A stretch of DNA of 64,000 bases. Source: Asparagopsis taxiformis. Taxonomy: Eukaryota > Rhodophyta > Florideophyceae > Bonnemaisoniales > Bonnemaisoniaceae. The notes beneath the pieces are model-generated. The model was not told the DNA's origin. It made no database searches and worked only from the letters and a program-made list of their open reading frames with translations. Below, piece after piece: positions 1-10,298 of the stretch (positions are counted from its first letter, which is position 1; each line of letters starts with the position of its first letter). The DNA lies in contig JALQPE010000129.1 in assembly GCA_030407315.1 (NCBI GenBank), positions 31,150 through 95,149 on the forward strand. Reading direction: 5' to 3'. The position numbers and the translations under genes were made by a program.

Positions 1-378
1 TCGCGAAGTAAATGTCTGAAAAGGATCCTGCCGACGTGTGAATCCTGCTCAGATCACATGCAGTGTCGATCGAAAATCTGCGAAAACGGACTGTGTATCA
101 AGAAAAATGGCAGGTTTGAGGCATCAAAGAAATGCTTTAATCTGACCAATTGTAAACGATGCATCAAGAACAGTGCGTGTATGTCGGGTGTGTGTAAGAT
201 GAATCGATGCGTTAGAGATGAATCTGCTTCAGCGATAGAGTGCTTCAAGAGAGATCAGGGGCTGTGTTCGTATTGTACTTATAATTGGCAATGCCTCTCC
301 GGAAAGTGTCGTCAGTATCGATGTGTTGAAGTAGAAAATTTGAAAAGGAGTCAGTGCTTTAGAAAGCAGGTTCAGTGA
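1..378 (+). CDS. Cysteine-rich repeat protein, 5' end outside window
   Basis: Reading frame 1 is open from the first base to the TGA at 376-378, so the true start lies upstream; the ATG at 58 is internal. The product has three near-perfect copies of a five-cysteine module, C-x2-C-x5-C-x4-C-x4-C (for example CKRCIKNSACMSGVCKMNRC), joined by linkers that each carry further cysteines. Disulphide-rich spacing like this is typical of secreted or cell-surface proteins, but the signal peptide would be outside the window. The same module occurs in the gene at 9788-10204, which does have a signal peptide. I do not recognise a named family; the modules loosely resemble EGF or Dickkopf-type cysteine repeats. 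Frame and repeat are certain, function unknown. Confidence 0.7.
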   Translation, partial: SRSKCLKRILPTCESCSDHMQCRSKICENGLCIKKNGRFEASKKCFNLTNCKRCIKNSACMSGVCKMNRCVRDESASAIECFKRDQGLCSYCTYNWQCLSGKCRQYRCVEVENLKRSQCFRKQVQ

Positions 379-2622
379 TTTTGTGAAGACGTTTTCTGAG
401 ATGATTTCTCGGCATGGTAGATATCTTCCGCTGATACGTAACTTGGTTTCTCAGGAAGATTGCAGTCCACTCGGTAAAGCAGGAGATTTTTCCGAGACCT
501 ACGTTCTGATCAACTCTGATTTGTACCCCGAACACCCTTTCAACAGTAAAGATGTCAACAACTTCTGATTAGCTCAATTTCTTCTGAACGCCAAGGGCAT
601 CTCCCTATCCGCAACGAGCAATAAAATTTCTCGGAGTAGTATTTGCAAAAGAGAAAGCTACGCTAGTAGCTAGGATACTCCTGACAAAAACCTCGATGGC
701 AATGGTGAGCAGGAATAAATTTTAAGAAACACTCAATGAACTTTCCCGGAAAGAGCAAACAATGTTCCGTTCACATCATCGCGTCACATAAATCAGTGAC
801 ACAAGCAATCCAAACACCAACACAAAGTACAGAGTCTGAACGGAGAACGCTATCTATCCACTCTCCACCTCGACATTCACTAGATACTAACAGCTGTGCT
901 CCTGAAGGAAACGACTGATCCAATCATGAAGACATCGGTGCAATTCGCAACTGACATCGCCGATAAACACTTTGACACATAGGATTGCTCCACAGTATGA
1001 AAGCCGCATACGCTACTCTTGAGTTCACAAATCGCGCTTGTGATGAACGTCAGGATGCACATGCAGACACTAAGAGTGGTTACACGTAGCGCATGCCCAG
1101 CACATCACACCTTTCGACCATCAGGGCAGAGGCGCGCCTATGTCGCATCGCTGCAATAACGACGCGTATCGAGACGCGCAAACATGCTGTAAAGAGTGTC
1201 CTATGACACGTTTGCTAAAAGCACCGCGAACACCACTAGTTTCTGAGGAAAACTCTCGAATACAACAGTTACTATACACGCGCGTGTATCCGTAACGACT
1301 ATGAAGAAATTTACACACATCGACGAATCGGATAAAACGGTGTGAAAATGCGTTATCAACGTCGCGCCACTCGTCGAATTTGGCTGCATCCCTCCGCGTC
1401 GATGCTGCACGAAAAAGCGACGCAGATGGAGTTCCACCCGTGATACTTAGGTGTAGGAGTTTCTGTACCCTGAAATTCTATTTCTGTCACATTAATCGGC
1501 ACAAACGAACACCGTTTCTGCACATGTCTTCCACGAACGGCAGACTTGGCTCATATCAAGTTGCGCTCCTTTGCACCAGCATTGCCAATGCAATTCAGCA
1601 CATGCTCTGGTCTGCTTCAGTTACAAATGTGGTGGAAGACGAGGCACGTTGTTGGGCTGTCGAGTCATATTATGCATCGATCCTGTTGACATCGTTAAAT
1701 GCTATCAAAGTAGGCTACGGTGATTTGTAGCTCACATTCCAGAAATTTCTCACAAGGCATTTCGCTTTGACGCACTGCAGGACCGGCAATGTAGTGTCAT
1801 GTACCTGAACGTGGCACTATCGCTAGTGCCAATCATTTCAAGGATGGACAGAGGCATCTCTTTCAAATGAGTCGTCTCTTCTTCATGACGCTTTATCGAT
1901 ACGCTCCACTGCCTTTCTCATTGATGGCGGTTCTCCAAAGCACATATATGCCAGGAGATACGTCCAGGTCCATTGGATACCAGAATATAACACACGTCCA
2001 ATACAGAAGACCCACAAGACCGGCAAGATTCTGATTGGCAAGCTATGTTATCGCGGAGAACAAAATTTGTTTACGCGCTGAAAGAAACAAACCCACAGCA
2101 CTTGGGTTACTCAAGTCTTCAAACTTCTCATCCGCACCACTTTGCTGAAACCGAACACGGGCTAAATGTGAACATAGTAAGAGATATACGCGAGAAGACA
2201 TGCGTTCACTCGCTTCATTCGCGTTCCATCTTGGGATCAGCCGCCAGCTCCCTGCGAATATTAAACGCATCTCGCGACGAAAGTAGCGAAACTAGTTCTA
2301 TTCATATCTTGGATCAGAACATGCTATCAACATTCGCCCCTGCGGAAGGCGTACTTCTCCATCTTCCGATTTCCAAATTGCATATGCAGGATTCCAAAAT
2401 GCAAGACAACGTGCCGTTGAAACAACACGCCATAGACTGACGCAAACAAACATGGAGCAAAGTCCAGTGAAAAACTTTGGCACATGTGTGAGAAATTCAA
2501 GATAGTACCTCACACCATTTGCAACCAGCCAGCCGTAGACTTGCTTTAGAGCGGAGCATAGGTACCTGCCACATTAGAATAGCTGGCGATCCAAGGACAA
2601 ATTACTTGATCCGCAAGCCAAG
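379..2622. other. Intergenic, no recognisable gene
   Basis: Only short open frames occur here (longest 131 codons at 2045-2440, +). None shows domain-like composition, a signal peptide or repeated motifs. I see no RNA gene or repeat. Confidence 0.5.
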
Positions 2623-3525
2623 TCATTTCAACGTGGAAGCCAGACAGCAATCGGTGAAAGACAGTCCGTCAACACGGTCAGCTGTGAACGGGTCATCTGC
2701 ACTAAATTTAGTGGTGATTGCATTCCTCAACCCGCTTTTGCGTCCATAGAGTGTTTGATCGCGTGGTGGAAGCGCGATTTCAAGCTCGTGCGCGTGCAAC
2801 ATCATTCTAGGCGGCATAAAATGCGGATCATGAAAATAGACGGCATCATCTTCAATATACGTCGCATCGCCCACAATTGGAATTCCAGCATGGGCACAAT
2901 GGACGCGTAACTGATGACGACGACCCGAGTGCGGCTCCAGACAGACCTTTGTTACGGGCGCATCACGATACATGCCATACTCAATCGGATAGCACTTTGT
3001 CATCGAAACACGACCGGGGTTGTGCTCGGTACCGACGGTCATTCGATACGACGCCGGATGGGTGTCGGCAATCGCGGCGTCAAAAACGAGATGCGGGGGA
3101 GAAGACTGCACATCTCCCAGTGTCGCGGATGGGAGATGCAGATGGCCGTGCACCAATGCGAGATATCGCTTGCGAACCAGACGCTTCTCAAATTGTGTCG
3201 CCGCCACACCGGCCGCGTGGCGCGACAGCGCGACGAGTAGCACCCCCGACGTGGCGTAGTCCAGCCGATGCACAAAGCGCAGACCAAAGCCGGCGGCGGT
3301 CAGGTCTTCCTGCAGTGCTTTCAGCTGATGTAATACGAGCTTCTCCACCGTGTGCGTGAACTCGCCGTCCATGCGCACGTCGGCTGGCTTGTCGATGATG
3401 ACGTAGCGCGAGGGTTCGTAATGGAGGAGGCGTAGGTTTGGATTTGTGGGTGGGAGTCGTCCTAGCGTTTCGGTCGGTCCGTCACCCTCCTTTTCGCGCG
3501 GTCGCATGATCGTTTGCGACGCCAT
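2623..3525 (-). CDS. RluA-family RNA pseudouridine synthase, RPUSD1-like
   Basis: A 300-residue intact frame starting at ATG 3525. It carries the RluA catalytic motif HRLDYATSG at about residues 86-94, where Asp89 is the expected nucleophile that isomerises uridine to pseudouridine in RNA. Flanking blocks fit the family: YVIIDKPADVRMDG upstream, KRLVRKRYLALVHG after the motif, and the C-terminal core block HSGRRHQLRVHCAHAGIPIVGDATY near residues 195-220. The wording around the active site and the absence of an S4 domain resemble eukaryotic RPUSD1 rather than bacterial RluC/RluD. The last ~25 residues are less conserved. No clear targeting peptide is visible, so the compartment (cytosol, nucleus or organelle) is open. 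The gene is single-exon, as are its neighbours. Confidence 0.88.
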   Translation of the reverse strand: MASQTIMRPREKEGDGPTETLGRLPPTNPNLRLLHYEPSRYVIIDKPADVRMDGEFTHTVEKLVLHQLKALQEDLTAAGFGLRFVHRLDYATSGVLLVALSRHAAGVAATQFEKRLVRKRYLALVHGHLHLPSATLGDVQSSPPHLVFDAAIADTHPASYRMTVGTEHNPGRVSMTKCYPIEYGMYRDAPVTKVCLEPHSGRRHQLRVHCAHAGIPIVGDATYIEDDAVYFHDPHFMPPRMMLHAHELEIALPPRDQTLYGRKSGLRNAITTKFSADDPFTADRVDGLSFTDCCLASTLK

Positions 3526-5032
3526 GGCGGGAGTTGAGGGGCGCGGTCATCGCGGACTGTGCTGACGCGAAGCGATGCGGGCGGTGAGACGCGACGCGAT
3601 GCAATGCGGTGCAGATGGATGGCGGAATTTGAAAATTTTAGTTTAGGTTTTGATGGTTTTTACGCGAAGATTGTTTACAGGATTGAAGTGCGCCGATCTC
3701 GTGTGGAGTTGAAGCAGTGGTGTGACGCTGCGTGGCGCGATGCAAGAGCCTCGCAATGAATGATGCTGTTTATACGTCTGGCCTCGCTACATGGCGTATA
3801 AACAACATTTTACCAGACGATTAACAAGTGATCGCAATGTGCGGTGTGGTGCTGGCCGCCGCGCGTGCATGTATAATCGATTTGAATAACATCTGATCCA
3901 ACTTGCACGCTTGCAATTGAAAGGTTACAAGACGCGACTGATACGTTTGAGGTCGTGATCGACGATGTTGAAAACCCTAATCGAATTCGGCTCGGTGACC
4001 GTGTAGGCGATGTCAACAATCAGTCGAGATTGCCGTTGACAAATGAGATGATTTCATGCAGCGCTCCAACGTGACATCAGTTGGTCTGTCGAAACTTCAA
4101 TTTACAGCAGCGGCCATATATGAGTACGTCAGACACAGAGCGGTTCGACCGAGGTGGCTTCGCGTCTTGATGGAGGCGACGCTGTTGAAAGGCGGCATCG
4201 CAATACGACGATCAATGTACTCTGAAATTTGCGTAGTATAATCGGCTCTTGTAAGGCCTATTTTAAAATCAAATACGGTTTCCTAATCATCTCGGGCAGG
4301 ATGGATGCAACTTGCTTTGAGTTTTCCGCGAAACAAGCGCGCGCGACTGTTTACAGTCTGTAAACAAGGTGCCTTTCCACTTGCCAATTGCGCTCTACAC
4401 AACTTGTGTCCAAGGTATAGCCACGCGTTTTGAATTGTCATGATAACAAACCGTGACTCACGTCGCGAGCACTACTCTGCAGTACAAAAATATTTTCAAT
4501 CGCTCAATCACCTCTACCCTACGTTCAACTCCTTTTATAACCAATCTCAACCAACCTGAGACGCCTCTCCATCCATCCGTGCAGCGAGCGAAGTTAAACT
4601 AATGTTGAATAGAGAAGCGGAATAAAATCCAGCGAGACATGTGCCATTCATATAATATTGTAAGCTTCATCACAATTCAATCAATCCCTTCTTTGCTACA
4701 ATCCCTTTCTCATTGACACGGCCCGCTTGCCGCCGCCTTCCATCTCATTTGTGCCTGTAACAAACATGTACTCAATGAATCCGTTCCAAATCGCCACGCC
4801 GTTTCATCTAGCCCAACCCCCGACCGTCTGCTTTGCATCGCAATCCCGTCGATCATCCCTGCCAACCAAGCCCGCAATCCGCTCCGTCTGTATGACGTGA
4901 CATCGGCACTCCATCGCCCAAGTTCATTACGTGCGCCCCAAAAATATCATCACCCATTCATATGCCCATCCCCCATCTATCTTACGTGATCCACATCGTC
5001 CCATTCGCTTCAAACCCCTTCATGTAGAGCTC
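3526..5032. other. Intergenic between divergent RPUSD1-like and peroxidase genes
   Basis: This spacer separates the divergently transcribed pseudouridine synthase (-) and peroxidase (+) genes. No gene is recognisable. A short inverted repeat lies at about 3767-3804 (10-bp arms TGTTTATACG / CGTATAAACA, 18-nt loop). The last ~500 bp are pyrimidine-rich and lead into the peroxidase promoter. Confidence 0.45.
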
Positions 5033-5040
5033 TTATAAGA
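5033..5040 (+). promoter_or_regulatory. Putative TATA box of the peroxidase gene
   Basis: TTATAAGA lies about 90 bp upstream of the ATG at 5126. A TATA-like motif occurs at a similar distance before the genes starting at 10204, 14056 and 14487, which supports it as a core promoter element. Confidence 0.45.
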
Positions 5041-5125
5041 ACCATTCTACATTTCCCAGTCACACTTCAATTGCGAACACCATATCGCACTCCCTGCGTC
5101 CTGCACTCCTGTCACAACTGCGAGC

Positions 5126-6841
5126 ATGACAGCTACATCTTCCAACCTGTTGCGTCCCGTATTTCTCGTTGCACTGCTTGCCGCTTTCACTACCCGAGCG
5201 TTCTCGCAGGCAGCGCGCGGCAACGGCTTTGGAGCCTCCGTGCTCCAACCCATCGAACCAGGCGTGCCCGAGTTCCGCGAGCGAAAGACAGACCCCTGTC
5301 GTGACGACTACCGTACTTACGATGGCAGCTGTAATAACAAGCGCATGAAGCTATGGGGCTCGGCAGGACTCCCTCACTTTTCCTACCTTCCGCTCCGACT
5401 TTCGACCAAACCAAAGGGTCGAAACCTCAAATCGCCTCGTCAAATTTCCAACATTCTCTCAAAGCAAACTACCGACATCTTTAATTCACGCTGTCTCTCC
5501 GAATTTTTCGTATTCTTTGGACAGTTTATTGATCACACTTTCGCCGCCACACCTGTGGAAAACACTAAAGAATTCCCTATCAAGATTCCTGCCGATGATC
5601 CCATCTTTGCAAACTTCAGCGGCGGTGTCCTGCCGTTCGAACGATCGCGTCGTGGCAGGGTGGCAGGAGGTCTCGCTGACCTCCCTATTAACTCGGTGAC
5701 GTCTTTCCTGGACCTGTCTTCCGTATATGGTTCGGATGACATTCGCATTCAAAAGCTGCGAAGCTATAAAAATGGTCGCATGCGAACCACTAAGGGAAAC
5801 TTGCTTCCGCTTAACACCGATTCATTGCGCAACGCGCCGACAAACGGTCCGATGTTTTTCGCCGCCGGTGACCATCGTGCCAATGAGCACCCAATGCTCA
5901 CATCTATTCATACACTATTTGTGCGCGAACATAACTCGCTGGCGGACGAGTTGCGTGCCAAGTTTCCGCAATGGGACGATGAAAGACTGTTCCAGACTGC
6001 GCGAAAAATTGCAATCGCCGAGTTTCAAAATATTGTCTTCGAGGGCTTCTTCTCAGCAATGACTGGACGCAAGTTGTGGGAGTATCGTGGTTATAAGCGA
6101 AATGTTAACCCAACGCTGAGCGATGAATTTGTCACTGCAGCTTTCCGTGTCGGTCATACGATGGTCGGTAATGAAGTCAAGCGTGCCGGGCCGAACAATA
6201 CCCCGTTATCGCCAATTTCTATGAAGAAAATGTTCTTTCAGCCTCATACCGTTATGAGTAGAGGGGTCGAGCAGTTTCTCCGTGGTGCTATCATTACTCC
6301 CTGTCAGGAAGTCGATGTACACGTTCGAAACTCGTTGAGGGATTTCTTATTTACCGATATCAAAGAAGAAAAGGGATTTGACTTGGTTGCACTCAACTTG
6401 CAACGAGGGCGTGACCATGGTTTGCCTACCTACAACGAACTTCGGGTTCGATTTGGAAGACCGCCAGTCTTTAGATTTTCCGAGATAACCCGGAAACGCA
6501 ATCTCCAAAGTGCACTAGCCAACGCTTATGGGAACCCAAACAAGGTAGAAGCATGGATTGGACTGATGTGTGAAGATCATATCAAGGGAGCTTCAATGGG
6601 AAAAACATTGTATCGAATATGGCGAAGAGAGTTCCGTCGGATGAGAGCCGGTGATAGATTCTTTTATATGGTTCCAGGGTTGTTTGAGAAGGAGGTTCGG
6701 GACAAAATACAACGGGTACAAGATCTTTTCACTGACAAAGACATCATGAAGGGAATATTACTTCGCAATACAAAATTGACGAGTGAGGAAATTGGCGAAA
6801 GTGTTTGGAAGGCGGATAGATGTTTGGCAAACAGTAATTGA
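5126..6841 (+). CDS. Secreted animal-type haem peroxidase
   Basis: An intact 571-residue frame with an N-terminal signal peptide (hydrophobic stretch about residues 9-26, likely cleavage near SQA). Haem peroxidase landmarks occur in order: FGQFIDHT with distal His137 and the preceding Asp136; TSFLDLSSVYGSD at about 192-204, a calcium-binding loop; GDHRANE with catalytic Arg251 and Glu254; HTLFVREHN at 262-270; RVGHT with proximal His344; and LNLQRGRDHGLPTYNELR at about 423-440. These are hallmarks of the myeloperoxidase/peroxinectin/cyclooxygenase superfamily, which oxidises halides, phenols or fatty acids with H2O2. Oddly, the residue after the distal His is Thr138, where myeloperoxidase has a calcium-binding Asp. 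Length suits a single catalytic domain with a short pro-region. Substrate cannot be deduced. The start was chosen because it gives the signal peptide and follows a TATA-like box. Confidence 0.93.
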   Translation: MTATSSNLLRPVFLVALLAAFTTRAFSQAARGNGFGASVLQPIEPGVPEFRERKTDPCRDDYRTYDGSCNNKRMKLWGSAGLPHFSYLPLRLSTKPKGRNLKSPRQISNILSKQTTDIFNSRCLSEFFVFFGQFIDHTFAATPVENTKEFPIKIPADDPIFANFSGGVLPFERSRRGRVAGGLADLPINSVTSFLDLSSVYGSDDIRIQKLRSYKNGRMRTTKGNLLPLNTDSLRNAPTNGPMFFAAGDHRANEHPMLTSIHTLFVREHNSLADELRAKFPQWDDERLFQTARKIAIAEFQNIVFEGFFSAMTGRKLWEYRGYKRNVNPTLSDEFVTAAFRVGHTMVGNEVKRAGPNNTPLSPISMKKMFFQPHTVMSRGVEQFLRGAIITPCQEVDVHVRNSLRDFLFTDIKEEKGFDLVALNLQRGRDHGLPTYNELRVRFGRPPVFRFSEITRKRNLQSALANAYGNPNKVEAWIGLMCEDHIKGASMGKTLYRIWRREFRRMRAGDRFFYMVPGLFEKEVRDKIQRVQDLFTDKDIMKGILLRNTKLTSEEIGESVWKADRCLANSN

Positions 6842-7756
6842 ACAAGGAGAGTAATTTAATAATATGTTGTTAGGAATGCGACAAACGGAAACTAAACGGA
6901 GATTGAAGAAGATGAGATCTAGAGCCAATCATGAATACCCAGTACGTGATGGGATGCGATGCGATGTGCTGTCACCCACATTATTTGAAATCTAAGAGGT
7001 ACTGATGGTGGCATAAATATCTCGTCTCCGTCCCTCAAGTTGGATGTGTCACGTTGTAAATGTTTTTCAATTGAGGTGATACTGTAATTGTGTATGTGGC
7101 GTCACGATCGCAGTTTACTCTGAGTGGTGCAGACCATGCTTCAGTGCACCTTAGTTTAAACCAATGATGCCTTTCTGTTACATCCATTCGAAGTATCAGC
7201 GCACCATATCTCGAATGCTTCCATATCACACATACTGGGACTAATGTACCTGGAGCCTCAACGTATGTCGTTGACATCATCCATTGTGATGTGTTGATTA
7301 ATGGCTCGATTTTTTTTGTGGAACGATTTTATCGCATTACATCATTCCATTCCACATAGCTTAACAGTTCCCGTGGAGATTGAAGAAAGTAAATCTGCTT
7401 CCATACATGCGAATCACAAATTCTGCAAAGCTGCGAACATAGAGCAGGGGATGAGCTGCCTGAGGGTGTCCTAAATCTGCGTCACAAAGTTCTAGCGCAG
7501 ATATATTGGGTGTCGAGAAAAGAAGATCTGGGATTCAGAATCCAATTCAGTATCCAGCAATGTCAACACAAAAATAATTCTTTTCCTCGAATTCAAATTT
7601 GAAAGATGGCTCCAAATCGGCAATCCCATGCACCAACCTTTATCCCCACGGTTGGCAACTAACGATTTCCCTCCACATCTAAGCGGCTTTCAACTCTGTT
7701 TCAAGAACCAGACAACGACCTGGCCGTCAATTCATGAGTTCTTCTCCGAATCTGGC
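6842..7756. other. Intergenic between peroxidase and SAS-6
   Basis: Contains the peroxidase 3' end and the SAS-6 upstream region. The SAS-6 frame stays open upstream to an ATG at 7628, but homology begins only at the ATG at 7757. No other gene or repeat is seen. Confidence 0.45.
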
Positions 7757-9022
7757 ATGTCTGTGCAAGTGCTATTCTCTTCAAAAATTGATGTGACAAT
7801 CCTTCACCCGCCATCGACAAGTCCATCAGCGCTCCTTTCGGCATCCGCAACGCCACTAACAGGAACTTTAACATATTCAGCAACTAAGCGCACCTTAACG
7901 CTAACTCTTTCCGATCTCTCATCACGGTTGCTACTTCTAAAGCACACATTGACACCTGAGGAATACACCACACTTCGAGACAATCAAAGCCTGAGAATCG
8001 ATTTTGCGGCCTTCCCAGCCCATTTAGCCGATCTTCTTTCACGGTCTGGTCCAGGTTTTGTCGCCGCACTTATCGTCCCGCAGGACGATGACGCCTTAGA
8101 CTGCTCTCTGCGCCTCGTGGAGATTAATGAATACAAGGCGATCACACTTGTTGAACTTCCGTTCCGAAGAGCGGATCAGGCCGAGCTGACATCTGCACTT
8201 GCGGCACGTGCGAGGGACGCAGATTCTGCACAGGAAACTGCCGAAGAGCTGCGAAAGGACCTTGCAGACAGATGCGATGAACTTACCAGGAGAGAAGCAG
8301 ACCTTTCTGTATTGCGGGATGAAAATAGCACGCTTCGCGAACGAATTGCCCGCGTAGAACAACAGCGTGACGCGGCCCTGCAGGCAGAGCAGGACGCTGC
8401 ACCGCTTCGGGAGCGACTGGCGGAACGTGAGGCCAGAGTCGAGGTGCTGGAAGAAAAGCTGAATGCAGTGCTGGGAGAGCGGTCGCACGCCACGGAAGAA
8501 TCCACCGGGCTACGTGACCGTCTACGTGATGCTGAGAATGGACGTGAGGGCGCGGAGAACGCGAAGCGAATCGCCGAGGAACAGTTGCAGAAACTGAAGG
8601 ACGATGTCGCGACTGCGGGCGGCGAAATACGGAAGGGGAACGTTGTGATTGAAAAACTGCAGAATGAAGTACTGTCGCTACGGGCTAAGGGCCGTGTCAA
8701 GACGACGTTAATTGGTAAACAAGACCTCATCGTACAGGAACTCGAGGCGCGCGTCGCGAGATTAGAGCGCGAAATAAGACGAGCAAAGGACCGGGCCGCA
8801 ATGCTGGATGTCGAAAAGGAAGGTCTTGTGGGACAATTGTCTGCTGCGCGGAATAAACTAGAGGAGAATGCAGCAATTTTGGCCAGCGATCAACAGGTTA
8901 TCGCCTATCTCAACCGCGAATTGAACGAAAATGTCATTACAACTAGACGATCAAGGGAGGGTGAAAGCGCTGGCAGGGCTGGTCAAGTGGCGCCGATTTC
9001 TTCGCGGTCTATGGCGACATGA
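7757..9022 (+). CDS. SAS6: SAS-6 centriolar cartwheel protein homologue
   Basis: The predicted 421-residue protein has SAS-6 architecture: an N-terminal globular head (about residues 1-160), a long coiled coil (about 170-385), and a short C-terminal tail. The head begins MSVQVLFSSKIDVTI like family N-termini and contains the PISA-type block LRIDFAAFPAHLADLL, followed by LRLVEINEYKAITLVEL. The coiled coil ends with ASDQQVIAYLNRELNE, also characteristic. SAS-6 dimers oligomerise through the head into the nine-fold ring that templates centrioles and basal bodies. The start at 7757 is preferred over the in-frame ATG at 7628 because family similarity begins there. The frame is intact and intron-free. 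If the organism is a red alga, which has no centrioles, its presence is unexpected. Confidence 0.85.
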   Translation: MSVQVLFSSKIDVTILHPPSTSPSALLSASATPLTGTLTYSATKRTLTLTLSDLSSRLLLLKHTLTPEEYTTLRDNQSLRIDFAAFPAHLADLLSRSGPGFVAALIVPQDDDALDCSLRLVEINEYKAITLVELPFRRADQAELTSALAARARDADSAQETAEELRKDLADRCDELTRREADLSVLRDENSTLRERIARVEQQRDAALQAEQDAAPLRERLAEREARVEVLEEKLNAVLGERSHATEESTGLRDRLRDAENGREGAENAKRIAEEQLQKLKDDVATAGGEIRKGNVVIEKLQNEVLSLRAKGRVKTTLIGKQDLIVQELEARVARLEREIRRAKDRAAMLDVEKEGLVGQLSAARNKLEENAAILASDQQVIAYLNRELNENVITTRRSREGESAGRAGQVAPISSRSMAT

Positions 9023-9787
9023 CTTGTACATCTATCCACCCTTGGAATGCCAGGGGCGTTTCAATTGCAATCTGCAGGTGATACGTTTTCGAGTTTTCGC
9101 CATTGCTGATCATGAATTTGTGTAGATATTGCGTGGATCTTGTTCAGGAAATAGCTAGTGATCATGGTGAAGCAAGCATCGTAAGTCACATAACGATTGT
9201 ATTTCGAAAGCTTCACAGCGGCGTTCGTGTGACCGTTGGTCTCCTCTTGAGGGGATAGCCTACCCGCTCATCAACTTGCCAATCCGGGATAGGCTAGTTG
9301 ATGAGCGGGTGAGCTTTCGTGTGAGTGCAGTTCAGCAGAGTGGAGCAGAAAGGTTTTGCAGAGTTGCGTCTCAAAAAGAATTTGGGGCTATCCCGGTTGT
9401 GCCAAATGGTTATGAGAAGTAGAAGTTATAAATTTTTTTAGTTTTTCTCACGATGCTCTGACGTTCACTGTTGTTGAACGCCACAAATTATTGTCTACAA
9501 CAGCACTCTCTCCAAAATTAGTTTCTGCTGTGCCAAAGGCATCGGTTTCCAAAGAGTTTGTCTAACTTCTATGCAAGGCTGCTATGCATTCTCTGATGTA
9601 GCCGTCACTCAGCTGAGCGATCACTACCTCTTTTTATTCATATCAATACTTCGCAACTTCGTAAAAGATTCACGTTTGAATTTGCTACTATGGCTACATA
9701 GAACGAATTCTCAAGCACTGCTCCATTCGTAAGACATCCTTACAGCTATAGAACAGACAGGAAAAGTATCCAAGTTACAAAAAGTTG
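9023..9787. other. Intergenic with one hairpin
   Basis: Spacer between the convergent 3' ends of SAS-6 (+) and the cysteine-rich gene (-). Apart from the inverted repeat at 9262-9310 no structure or gene was recognised. Confidence 0.4.
9262..9310. repeat. Short perfect inverted repeat
   Basis: ACCCGCTCATCAACT (9262-9276) and its exact reverse complement (9296-9310) are separated by 19 nt. The 15-bp stem lies about 240 bp past the SAS-6 stop codon. It could be a 3'-end processing structure or a remnant of a small foldback element. Confidence 0.5.
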
Positions 9788-10204
9788 TTAGATACTAATC
9801 TGGCAATTTGGGCAGGGTCGATCTGTGGGATGACTGATAATTGTTGGGCAGTTGGGTGAGTCTCGGGTCGGATCAAATACACAACGGCCATTCCTGCAGT
9901 GAAGTGTGGAACATTGTAAACCAGTCGTACACGTAGCACATTCCCTTCCGAACCCACATCTCACGAGGGATTGGAAGGTTCCATCAGTGCATCTCAGCGG
10001 ACTCCCCCAGCACTTTCCTTGTCGACACTGAGTGTCTCTGTTGCACGGAGAGCATTCTGGTAGGTGAGAAAGCCCGCCAGTTGGTGGTACCACAGTACGA
10101 ATTGAAGTCTTCAGACCTTGGAGTGGGCGACATTGTACGGGAATGCAGATTCCCAAAACGTAGACGAGAGCAAGCAGCAGATACGGCTTATAGATGATTT
10201 TCAT
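9788..10204 (-). CDS. Secreted small cysteine-rich repeat protein
   Basis: A 138-residue intact frame. Residues about 5-24 form a clear signal peptide (YLLLALVYVLGICIPVQC). The mature part holds two five-cysteine modules: CSPCNRDTQCRQGKCWGSPLRC, with a slightly longer last spacer, and CATCTTGLQCSTLHCRNGRC, matching C-x2-C-x5-C-x4-C-x4-C. A final CPNC pair closes the protein. The same module occurs three times in the gene at the left edge of the window, so both belong to one family of likely extracellular disulphide-rich proteins. A TATA box lies about 90 bp upstream (10291-10298). Function unknown; structural wall protein, defence peptide or adhesive are all possible. Confidence 0.75.
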   Translation of the reverse strand: MKIIYKPYLLLALVYVLGICIPVQCRPLQGLKTSIRTVVPPTGGLSHLPECSPCNRDTQCRQGKCWGSPLRCTDGTFQSLVRCGFGRECATCTTGLQCSTLHCRNGRCVFDPTRDSPNCPTIISHPTDRPCPNCQISI

Positions 10205-10290
10205 TCTGATGAGTAGTGATAGAACTGAATGATTTCTTGAGTGAGCACTTGAGGTGATTTGCTGCCTCCCGATTCAGTCTGAATGTTGTC

Positions 10291-10298
10291 CTTTTATA
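10291..10298 (-). promoter_or_regulatory. Putative TATA box of the secreted cysteine-rich gene
   Basis: TATAAAAG on the minus strand, about 87-94 bp upstream of the ATG at 10204. Confidence 0.5.

Noticed and set aside
2877..3359. 160-codon plus-strand frame opposite the pseudouridine synthase
   Set aside because: Shadow of the conserved minus-strand gene; composition His/Arg-rich without motifs.
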